Assembly (NCBI GenBank): GCA_040752975.1
Contig: JBFMHF010000010.1
Location: 16,544 to 80,543, forward strand
Reading direction: 5' to 3'
DNA from: JADLDB01 sp040752975
Lineage (GTDB): Bacteria > Myxococcota > Myxococcia > Myxococcales > Myxococcaceae
DNA: 64,000 nt
Shown: piece by piece, positions 51,885-58,830 of the stretch
Position numbering within the stretch: the stretch's first letter is position 1
Layout: every line of letters begins with the position of its first letter
Notes under the pieces: model-generated
Database searches by the model: none
Seen by the model: only the letters and a program-made list of their open reading frames with translations
What the model was told of the DNA's origin: nothing
Program-made: the position numbers and the translations under genes

Positions 51885-52190
51885 CGCGGCTGGTGCCGGG
51901 CCTTCGCTTCGCGCCTGCTGCCCGTGGCTGTGCCTCTGCGACACGGCCGCGTGGCGACGCTCCCTCGATGACGCGGCTGGCTCCAGGCCCTCGCTTCGCG
52001 CCTGCTGCCCGTGGCTGCGCCTCTGCGACACGGCCGCGTGGCGACGCTCCCTCGATGACGCGGCTGGCGCCGGGCCTTCGCTTCGCGCCTGCTGCCTGTG
52101 GCTGCGCCTCTGCGACACGGCCGCGTGGCGACGCTCCATTGATGACGCGGCCGGCGCCGGGCTTTCGCTTCGCGCCTGCGAGCCGGCAAG
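51861..52190. repeat. Tandem repeat, 87-bp unit, nearly four copies, at a gene junction
   Basis: Units begin with CGCGTGGCGACGCTCC at 51861, 51948, 52035 and 52122, spaced exactly 87 bp (29 codons). Copies 1-3 differ by only a few bases; copy 4 diverges after about 65 bp. Copy 1 spans the SGNH gene stop and each copy contains an ATGACGCGGC start-like site, so the array repeats the junction between the two genes. Because 87 is a multiple of three, all copies are in frame with the serine hydrolase. Confidence 0.92.
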
Positions 52191-54328
52191 CGTCTGGCGG
52201 GCTGCCGCGACTGGCAGTCGGCCTCGTCATCCTCCTCGCCGCGGCTGCGCAGGGCGCCCCGTGGAATCCGTCCGCAGCGACGCCCTTCCCCGAGGCGACG
52301 CGCGTGGCCCTCGAGGCCGTGGTGCGCGACGCGCGCGCCGGTGGGCCGGACGAGGGCCTCTCGGTGGTGGTGCTGAAGGGTGAGGCGGCGTGGCTTCAGG
52401 CCTTCGGCTTCGCCAGCGTCTCGCCGCGGACGCCCGCCACCACCACCACCTCGTACCGCATCGGCAGCGTCACCAAGACCTTCACCGCGGTGGCCGCGCT
52501 GCGCCTGGCCGCGGAAGGCCGACTCTCCCTCGACGAGGACGTGCGCGCGCTGGTGCCGGCCTTTCCTGCGAAGCCGTGGCCCGTCACGCCCCGGCAGTTG
52601 CTCGGCCACACCTCCGGCGTCGGCTGGTACCGCGGGCCGCGCGACGCGTGGACGACGACGCCCACCACCACCGCGCAGGCCCTCGACCTCTTCCGCTGGC
52701 GGCCCCTCGTCGCTCCTCCCGGGGCACAGTTTCTCTACTCCAGCTTCGGCTACGTCCTCCTCGGCGCGGCCATCGAGCGGGCCGCGGGCGAAAGCTACGC
52801 GGCGCACCTCCAGCGCACCCTGTGGGGCCCGTTGGGCCTGGCGCACACGGGCCTCGAAGCGTCACCCAACACGCAGGCCGAGCGCGCCGCCGGCTACCGC
52901 CTCGAGAAGGGCCGCCTCGTGCCCGCGCGCCCCATCGACTTGTCGAGTCGCTTCTCCAGCGGCGGGCTGCGCAGCACCGCCGAGGACCTGGCGCGCTGGG
53001 CCCACGCACTCTTACGCGGCGAGGTGGTGGACGCGGACACCTGGCGCGCCATGACGACGCCGGGCGTCACCACCGGTGGCGACGTCACCGACTACGGCCT
53101 CGGCTTCGCGGTGTACCCGGTGCGTGGACGCAAGGTGCTGGCCCACTCGGGCGGCGTCCCCGGCGCCACGGCGCTGCTGCTGCTGGTACCGGAAGAGGAC
53201 TTCGCGGTGGTGCTGCTGTCCAACCTCCAGGGCCAGACGGGGCTGATGGAGTTGGCCGTCGACCTCTCCGAGGTGGTGCTGGACGGAGGCAGCCCGCGCC
53301 GCGGGTGGTACGCCACCTCTCGCGCCGACGAGGTGGCCTTCGACGGCTTCAGGCGCGTGCTGAGCCACGGGTTGATGCGCTTCTCCGACGCCGCGCCGCC
53401 GCCCGGTGCAGACGTGGGCGAGGCCTTCGCCGCGCTGGACACCCTCTTCGCGCCCTGGCGCCTGGAGCTCCTCCCGGGCGTGGCGCGCGCCGCGCTGAAG
53501 GACGCCTACCACCCGCGCAGCGGACGGGTGAGCGCGGTGGCCGGCGCGGAGATGGCGCGGCTCCTCGCCTCCCGCGGCCACTCGCCCGGGCGCTCCCGTC
53601 TGGGAGGGCCCGCTGCCTTCTTCGTCGACTACGCCCGCGCCTGCGAGGGCGTGCCGTGTCGTCACCTGCTGGGGCCCGAGGTGGTGGCGCTGGCCGAGCG
53701 CCTCGACGCACAGTGGCGCGCGACGCCGCCCGCGCTGCGCACACTCCGCCGGGAGGCCCTGGACGGTGCGCCGGGCCTCGACGACGCGCTGTCCGCGCTG
53801 GAGGACTTGCCGGGGCACGTCGACCTGGTGGACGACTTGACGCACCTGGCGTGGCGACAGCGCGCGGCCGGGCGCCTCGACGCCAGCCGAGCAACGCTCG
53901 AGGCCAGCGTTCGGCTCCATCCGACCTCTGCGCTGGCCGTGCTGGCGCAGGCCGAGAGCGCGGCGCTGGACGGAGACGCGTTGACGGCGAGGTTGCGTCT
54001 CGGGGAAGCAGCGATGCTGGGGCAGGCACCTGCGCGGGAGGCGGTGAAGAGTCGCGCGGACGTGCTGGCAGTGGGTGCGCCTCCTCTGGCCATCGCCGCC
54101 CTGGACGCCCTGGTGGCGCAGGCGAAGGTCGTCCTTCCTCCGGCGGACACGACCCAGCGCCCTCCGGGCCTGATGCGCGCAGCCCCCGACGGCGCGGCGC
54201 CCGCGGGTGCTTCACCAGCAGCCGAGGGAGCGCAGCCGGCCACGCCCGCGCCGAGTCCGCCGAGACGCGCGGCAGTTGGCGGCGCGCCGCTGCAGGCGCC
54301 CCGGGGGGTTCCGCCAGCAGGCGAGTGA
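52142..54328 (+). CDS. Secreted serine hydrolase, beta-lactamase/DD-peptidase (class C) family
   Basis: Protein of 728 aa from ATG 52142, the ATG of the last repeat unit, which opens a normal signal peptide (PRLAVGLVILLAAAAQGA). Starts at 51881, 51968 or 52055 would add 29-aa repeats before it. The catalytic motif 1 is GSVTK (S109, K112), motif 2 is YSS (199-201) in place of Y-x-N, and motif 3 is HSGG (335-338). Residues 400-728 form an additional domain with helical TPR-like stretches, ending in a Pro/Ala-rich repeat tail. Its TGA lies in the second of two 99-bp repeats. Confidence 0.88.
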   Translation: MTRPAPGFRFAPASRQASGGLPRLAVGLVILLAAAAQGAPWNPSAATPFPEATRVALEAVVRDARAGGPDEGLSVVVLKGEAAWLQAFGFASVSPRTPATTTTSYRIGSVTKTFTAVAALRLAAEGRLSLDEDVRALVPAFPAKPWPVTPRQLLGHTSGVGWYRGPRDAWTTTPTTTAQALDLFRWRPLVAPPGAQFLYSSFGYVLLGAAIERAAGESYAAHLQRTLWGPLGLAHTGLEASPNTQAERAAGYRLEKGRLVPARPIDLSSRFSSGGLRSTAEDLARWAHALLRGEVVDADTWRAMTTPGVTTGGDVTDYGLGFAVYPVRGRKVLAHSGGVPGATALLLLVPEEDFAVVLLSNLQGQTGLMELAVDLSEVVLDGGSPRRGWYATSRADEVAFDGFRRVLSHGLMRFSDAAPPPGADVGEAFAALDTLFAPWRLELLPGVARAALKDAYHPRSGRVSAVAGAEMARLLASRGHSPGRSRLGGPAAFFVDYARACEGVPCRHLLGPEVVALAERLDAQWRATPPALRTLRREALDGAPGLDDALSALEDLPGHVDLVDDLTHLAWRQRAAGRLDASRATLEASVRLHPTSALAVLAQAESAALDGDALTARLRLGEAAMLGQAPAREAVKSRADVLAVGAPPLAIAALDALVAQAKVVLPPADTTQRPPGLMRAAPDGAAPAGASPAAEGAQPATPAPSPPRRAAVGGAPLQAPRGVPPAGE

Positions 54329-54400
54329 GCGCAGCCGGCCACGCCCCCGCCGAGTCCCCCAGGACGCGCCAGCTGGCGGCGCTGCGCGCGGCACCCGACG
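54209..54400. repeat. Direct repeat, 99-bp unit, spanning the serine hydrolase stop codon
   Basis: GAGCGCAGCCGGCCACGCCC occurs at 54228 and again, with minor changes, at 54327, a shift of 99 bp or 33 codons. In copy 1 the frame reads through; in copy 2 a GGA codon has become TGA, the gene's stop. After that stop the frame stays open to 54544 with a Pro/Thr/Gly-rich tail. Gene-free stretch 54329-54778 holds this repeat, the inverted repeat at 54552-54602 and the hisC leader. Confidence 0.75.
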
Positions 54401-54551
54401 GGACACCTCCTCTTTCCGCTTCGTCCAGCACCCGACAGGGCAGAGGTGGCGGCGCCCTCGCCGACGCCGTCGCCCCCGGGAGGTGTGGCGACGACGGGCG
54501 GAGTCGTGGACGGAGGGGTGCCGGCGGCGTCGGGCTTCCGTTGAGCCGCCC

Positions 54552-54602
54552 AATCGAGTGCTGCAGGAACCACCCTCTGCGTGGCTGGTGCAGCACTCGA
54601 TT
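54552..54602. repeat. Perfect 14-bp inverted repeat with inner stem
   Basis: AATCGAGTGCTGCA (54552-54565) is the exact reverse complement of 54589-54602. Between the arms, CCAC (54570-54573) and GTGG (54581-54584) form an inner 4-bp stem. It lies between the serine hydrolase and the aminotransferase gene. There is no T-tract, yet it is the strongest hairpin in the window and may serve as a terminator, a protein-binding site or a relic of a mobile end. Confidence 0.75.
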
Positions 54603-54778
54603 GCATGCGCGGCGCGGAACTTCGCTTCGGGCGTCCGGTAGCGGAGGGCTTGCCAGCCGCACAGGTGGCCGCCCGCCGCGGGGCTCTACGAAGGAGCCGC
54701 GGTACGCTCCACCGTCCACCGCAGGTTCGACTCGGGGTACCTCCAGGGCTAAGTGTCGCCCTCAGCCGGGAGGACGAA

Positions 54779-55852
54779 GTGCCGCACCCCAGGCCCCACG
54801 CGGGCATCGAGCGCATCACCGCCTACAGCGCCGGAGACTTGACGCTGCCGGGCTTCCCGCAGCCCGCCCTGCTGTCGGCCAACGAGTCGCCGCTCGGCCC
54901 CAGCCCGAAGGCTGTCGCCGCCGCGCGCGCCGCGCTCGAGTCCTGTCACCTCTACCCCGACGCACACACCCGTGCCCTCAACGAGGCCCTCGCCCGACGC
55001 CACGGCGTCGACCCCGCGTGGGTGATGTGCGGCACCGGCTCCGAGTCCCTCATCGAGGTGCTGTGCCGCGCGTACGCCGGGCCGGGCGCCGAGGTGCTGA
55101 TGCCGCAGTTCAGCTTCCCGATGTTCGCCATCTACGCGAACGCCGTGGGCGCGACGGTGGTGACGTCGCCCTCGCCGAACTTCACCGCCGACGTCGACGC
55201 GCTGGCAGCCGCCGTCACGCCGCGCACGAAGCTCGTCTTCCTCGCCAACCCCAACAACCCCACGGGCACCTGGGTGGACCGCGACGCGGTGAGGCGGTTG
55301 GTGGAGACGCTCCCCGAGCACGCGCTGCTGGTGCTGGACAGCGCCTACGCGGAGTACCTGGTGGAAGAGTCGCGCTACGACGCGGGCCTTCACTTCGTCA
55401 CCGAGCGCCCGGGGCAGGTGGTGGTGCTGCGGACCTTCTCGAAGCTGTACGCGCTGGCGGGCCTGCGCGTGGGCTGGCTGCACGCGGACCCCACCACCAT
55501 CGACTTCCTCCTGCGCGCGCGCCTCATCTTCCCGGTGACCGCGCCTTCCCAGGCGGCGGCGGCCGCGGCGCTCGATGACGAGGAACACGTGCGCGCGTCC
55601 GTGGTCCACAACACCCGCTGGCTCGCGTGGCTCACCAACGAGCTGCGCGCGCTGGGTCATGAGGTGCTGCCCTCGGGCGCCAACTTCGTCCTCGCCCGGT
55701 TTCCCGGACGCTGGAAGGAAGCGGACGCGGCGCTCAGGGCGCACGGCGTCATCGCCCGCCCCATTCCACCCCTGGAAGGGCTGCGCATCTCCGTCGGGCG
55801 GGAAGACGACAACCGCCGCGTCGTGCAGGCCCTGGGGCTGTGGCGGGAGTGA
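54779..55852 (+). CDS. hisC: Histidinol-phosphate aminotransferase-like PLP enzyme
   Basis: Protein of 357 aa from GTG 54779, with GGGAGGA upstream; the earlier in-frame ATG at 54581 would add 66 unlikely residues. Fold type I aminotransferase: LLSANESPLGPSP (substrate-binding N-terminus), LYPD, CGTGSESLIEVL, ANPNNPTGTW, DSAYAEY and the PLP lysine in RTFSKLYALAGLRVG (K222), with the terminal ISVGREDDNR. This pattern is HisC, which makes histidinol phosphate in histidine synthesis. It stands alone without other his genes, so a broader aromatic-aminotransferase role is possible. Confidence 0.88.
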   Translation: MPHPRPHAGIERITAYSAGDLTLPGFPQPALLSANESPLGPSPKAVAAARAALESCHLYPDAHTRALNEALARRHGVDPAWVMCGTGSESLIEVLCRAYAGPGAEVLMPQFSFPMFAIYANAVGATVVTSPSPNFTADVDALAAAVTPRTKLVFLANPNNPTGTWVDRDAVRRLVETLPEHALLVLDSAYAEYLVEESRYDAGLHFVTERPGQVVVLRTFSKLYALAGLRVGWLHADPTTIDFLLRARLIFPVTAPSQAAAAAALDDEEHVRASVVHNTRWLAWLTNELRALGHEVLPSGANFVLARFPGRWKEADAALRAHGVIARPIPPLEGLRISVGREDDNRRVVQALGLWRE

Positions 55853-55930
55853 CACACCGGGGTCCGCGCGGCCCCATTTCGGGACGGTGACGACGGCAGG
55901 TACCATGCGCGGCTCACCGAGGGAGCCAGC

Positions 55931-56338
55931 ATGTCTGTACGCGTCGTCGAGCCGGGCATCATTGAAGTCGTCTACGAGTCGGCCGACGACATGGCGCCTG
56001 CCCGGCAGGGCGCGTTGCGCGCGTTGATGGACACGCAACTGGCGCACGGCCCCCTCGCGCTCGTCTTCGTGGTGAGGCAGGTGCCCGGCGTCGACGCGGC
56101 CGTCCCGAAGTACTGGCTCGAGGTGACGCGCCGCCTGGCGCCCCGCCTGTGTGCGATGGCCGTCACGTCGACTTCCATGGCGGTGCGGGCCGCCGCGCGC
56201 GCCTTCTCCGTCGCCAACACCCTGACGCGGGTCGCGGTGGACGCCCGCGCCTTCCGCGACGAAATCGAGGCGCTCGATTGGGCGCGTGCCTGCGTCCGCG
56301 CGGCGGCCTCCGGCGTCCTCCCGGCCACCAGCGCCTGA
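55931..56338 (+). CDS. Small protein of unknown function, STAS/SpoIIAA-like appearance (135 aa)
   Basis: ATG 55931 (MSVRVVEPGIIEVVYESADDM). The alternating strand-helix pattern and the C-terminal VANTLTRVAVDARAFRDEIEALDWARA segment resemble SpoIIAA/STAS-like domains found in small myxobacterial proteins. No catalytic residues seen. A TACCAT box lies 24 bp before the ATG. Encoded before feoA but with 52 bp between them. The assignment is tentative. Confidence 0.7.
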   Translation: MSVRVVEPGIIEVVYESADDMAPARQGALRALMDTQLAHGPLALVFVVRQVPGVDAAVPKYWLEVTRRLAPRLCAMAVTSTSMAVRAAARAFSVANTLTRVAVDARAFRDEIEALDWARACVRAAASGVLPATSA

Positions 56339-56390
56339 CGCTTCGGCTGCCCTTCGGGGGCGGCCCGGAGTAGACGCGACTTTGAGTCGC

Positions 56391-56639
56391 ATGAGCAGTG
56401 GGCCCCCATCGTCGTTGGCAGCGCTGTCCCCCGGGAAGAGCGCCACCATCCGCGCGCTGTCCGTCAGCGCGCGCGAGGCGGCGTGGCTGCGCGCGGTGGG
56501 GCTCGAGGAAGGCGTGGAGGTGACGGTGCTGCGGCGCGCGCCCTTCCGGGGGCCGCTGCATGTCCGCACCGCGGGTGGCGCCGAGCTCGCGGTGGACTGG
56601 GCGCTGGCGGGCCAGGTCCTGCTGGGGGCGTCGGCGTGA
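56391..56639 (+). CDS. feoA: Ferrous iron transport protein A (FeoA)
   Basis: Protein of 82 aa from ATG 56391: a short linker followed by the SH3-like FeoA barrel (SLAALSPGKSATIRALSVS, LRAVGLEEGVEVTVLRRAPFRGPLHVRTAGG, ELAVDWALAGQVLL). FeoA is a cytoplasmic partner of FeoB. Its stop overlaps the feoB GTG start (GTGA), so the two are translated together. Confidence 0.92.
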   Translation: MSSGPPSSLAALSPGKSATIRALSVSAREAAWLRAVGLEEGVEVTVLRRAPFRGPLHVRTAGGAELAVDWALAGQVLLGASA

Positions 56640-58531
56640 GCGCACCCAGCACCGTCGTCGCGTTGGTGGGCCGGCCCAACGCCGGCAAGTCGTCCCTCTA
56701 CAACCTCCTCACCGGCGGGCACGCGAAGGTGGGGAACTTCCCCGGCGTGACGGTGGACGTGCTGGAAGCCGAGGTGACGGTGCCGGGCGGCGAGCGCCTG
56801 CGCTGCGTCGACCTCCCCGGCGTGTACTCGGTGGAAGGGGAGCCGGACCCGGAGAGCGACGAAGGCCAGGCCCGCCGCTACATCGACGACTTGAAGGCGA
56901 AGGGCACTCCGCACCTCGTGGCGCAGGTGCTGGACGCGACGCACCTGGCGCTGGGCCTCAAGCTGACGCTCGAGCTGCGCCGCCGCGGCGTTCCGCTGGC
57001 TGTCCTCGTCACCCAGCACGACATGCTGGAGAAGCAGGGCTCGTCGGTGGACGCAGCCGCGCTGGCCGGAGAGCTCGGCGTCCCCGTCATCACCACCAGC
57101 GCGCGCGACCGCGGCGCCGCGCCCAGGCTGCTCGAGTTCCTGGGAGAGGCGGCGCGCCACGCGAAGCTGCCCCCGGCGGACCCCCTCGACGCCGGGGCCG
57201 TGGCCGCGAAGGTGCTGAGGCCGCACGCGGACGCGAAGGAGGCCGCGCTGGCCGCCCGCCGCCGCACCGAGCGCCTCGACGCGGTGTTGCTGCACCCGGT
57301 GTGGGGGCCGCTCCTCTTCCTGGCGTCCATGGTGGTCCTCTTCGCGTCCGTCTTCCTCATCGCTGACCCGGTGACGTGGGCCATCGAGGGGGCCATCGGT
57401 GCGCTGGGCGCGCGCGTGGAGGGCGCCCTGGGGCCGGGCCTCCTCACCTCGGCGCTGGTGGACGGCGTGCTGGGCGGCGCGGGCACGGTCCTCATCTTCC
57501 TCCCGCAAATCGTCGTGCTGACGGTGGTGATGGAGCTCATCGAGGCGTCGGGCTACCTGGCGCGGGGCAGCTTCCTCATCGACCGGCTGCTGTCGGCGGC
57601 GGGCCTCGGCGGGCGCAGCTTCGTCCCGCTGCTGACAGCGCACGCGTGCGCGGTGCCGGCCGTCACCTCGGCGCGCATCATTCGCGATCCCGGCCAGCGG
57701 CTCCGCACCATCCTCGTCCTGCCCCTGATGACATGCAGCGCGCGCATCCCCACCTACGGGCTGCTCATCGCCGCCTTTTTCGCCGGCTCCTCCGCCCTCG
57801 CGCGCGGCGGCCTCTTCGTCGCTCTCTACTTCGCCGGCATCGGCGCCGGGCTGCTGGCGTCGGTGGTGCTGGGCCGCACGGTGAAGCGCACCGCCCACGC
57901 CCTGCCGCTGGTGCTGGAGCTGCCTCCCTACCGCCGGCCGCAGGCACGGGTGATGGCCCGCCTGGGCTGGCGCGCCGCGACGCGCTTCGTGAAGGACGTG
58001 GGCAGCGTCATCCTCGTGGCGTCCGTCATCCTCTGGGCGCTGCTGACGGTGCCCGGGCCCGGCCACGCGGAAGCCAGGGCCACGGCCCCGGTGGGCGCGT
58101 CGGAGAAGGTGGTGGCGATGCACGGCAGCGTGGCGGCCTTCGTGGGGCGCGCGCTCGAGCCCATCACCCGCCCCGCGGGCTTCGACTGGCGGGTGAACAT
58201 CGGCCTCATCGGCAGCTTCGGCGCGCGCGAGCTGATGGTGGGGACGCTGGGCGTCATCTTCGGCCTCGAGGGCGACGAGGAAGACCCGGCGCCGCTGGCC
58301 GAGAAGCTGCGCGAGGCCCAGCGGCCCGACGGCCAGCGCGCCTACGGAGTGCCCACGGCGCTGGCGTTGATGGCCTTCTTCGTCATCGCCTGCCAGTGCA
58401 TGTCCACGGTGGCGGCGGTGCGGCGCGAGACGCGCTCCTGGAAGTGGGCGGCCTTCCTGTTGGCGTACACCTACGGCGCGGCCTGGGTGCTGGCCGTGCT
58501 GGTGTACCAGGGCGCGTCGCGGCTTCTCTGA
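56636..58531 (+). CDS. feoB: Ferrous iron transporter FeoB
   Basis: Protein of 631 aa from GTG 56636, which overlaps the feoA stop. N-terminal G domain: G1 GRPNAGKS (12-19), the GNFPGVTVDVLEAEV switch I region, G3 DLPGVYSV and the G4-like TQHD. A GDI-like helical part follows. The membrane region contains two Gate domains (FLPQIVVLTVVMELIEASGYLARGSFLIDRL, then VPAVTSARIIRDPGQRLRTILVLPLMTCSARIPTYGL, the usual conserved FeoB core). It is shorter than E. coli FeoB (773 aa) but complete in these parts. No feoC is present. Confidence 0.94.
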   Translation: MSAPSTVVALVGRPNAGKSSLYNLLTGGHAKVGNFPGVTVDVLEAEVTVPGGERLRCVDLPGVYSVEGEPDPESDEGQARRYIDDLKAKGTPHLVAQVLDATHLALGLKLTLELRRRGVPLAVLVTQHDMLEKQGSSVDAAALAGELGVPVITTSARDRGAAPRLLEFLGEAARHAKLPPADPLDAGAVAAKVLRPHADAKEAALAARRRTERLDAVLLHPVWGPLLFLASMVVLFASVFLIADPVTWAIEGAIGALGARVEGALGPGLLTSALVDGVLGGAGTVLIFLPQIVVLTVVMELIEASGYLARGSFLIDRLLSAAGLGGRSFVPLLTAHACAVPAVTSARIIRDPGQRLRTILVLPLMTCSARIPTYGLLIAAFFAGSSALARGGLFVALYFAGIGAGLLASVVLGRTVKRTAHALPLVLELPPYRRPQARVMARLGWRAATRFVKDVGSVILVASVILWALLTVPGPGHAEARATAPVGASEKVVAMHGSVAAFVGRALEPITRPAGFDWRVNIGLIGSFGARELMVGTLGVIFGLEGDEEDPAPLAEKLREAQRPDGQRAYGVPTALALMAFFVIACQCMSTVAAVRRETRSWKWAAFLLAYTYGAAWVLAVLVYQGASRLL

Positions 58532-58789
58532 CCGACCGAATTCCTCTGGCTCGGCAGCACACGGACGCGGGTTGGTAGGCGAGGTGAGGGCGAGGAGGGA
58601 GCCAGCGACGGGTGACGTTCCCACGCCGAGGCATGACTGCGGACGAGGCTGCCGCCGCGGGTCGGGGGCGTCGAGCCTTCGTGCCCGCCCTCACGCGCGG
58701 GGATTCCCAGGACGAGTCGGGGCGTCCGCCCGGTGGCGCGGTGCTTTACGCCTCGAGTCGCGCCCATCGCCTCGCAGGGTGCGTCACGG

Positions 58790-58795
58790 TAGAAT
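58790..58795 (+). promoter_or_regulatory. -10-like box before the MYXO-CTERM protein gene
   Basis: TAGAAT at 58790-58795 is a good sigma70-type -10 hexamer 35 bp before the ATG at 58831. The region 17 bp upstream (TCGCCT) is a poor -35. The 299-bp gap 58532-58830 holds no other feature that I can support. Confidence 0.35.
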
Positions 58796-58830
58796 GGGGG
58801 CGTTCCCAACGGCCGGGGAGGTTTCCTTCC

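Noticed and set aside
51861..52190. Possible CRISPR array
   Set aside because: The units are contiguous 87-bp tandem copies without spacers and in frame with a gene.
54735..54765. GGTTCGACTC resembling a tRNA T-arm
   Set aside because: The flanking bases do not form the 5-bp T stem and no acceptor or anticodon arms can be drawn.
52390..55578. 1062-codon + strand open frame across the serine hydrolase and aminotransferase genes
   Set aside because: It runs out of frame through two well-defined enzymes and has an Arg-rich, domain-free translation.
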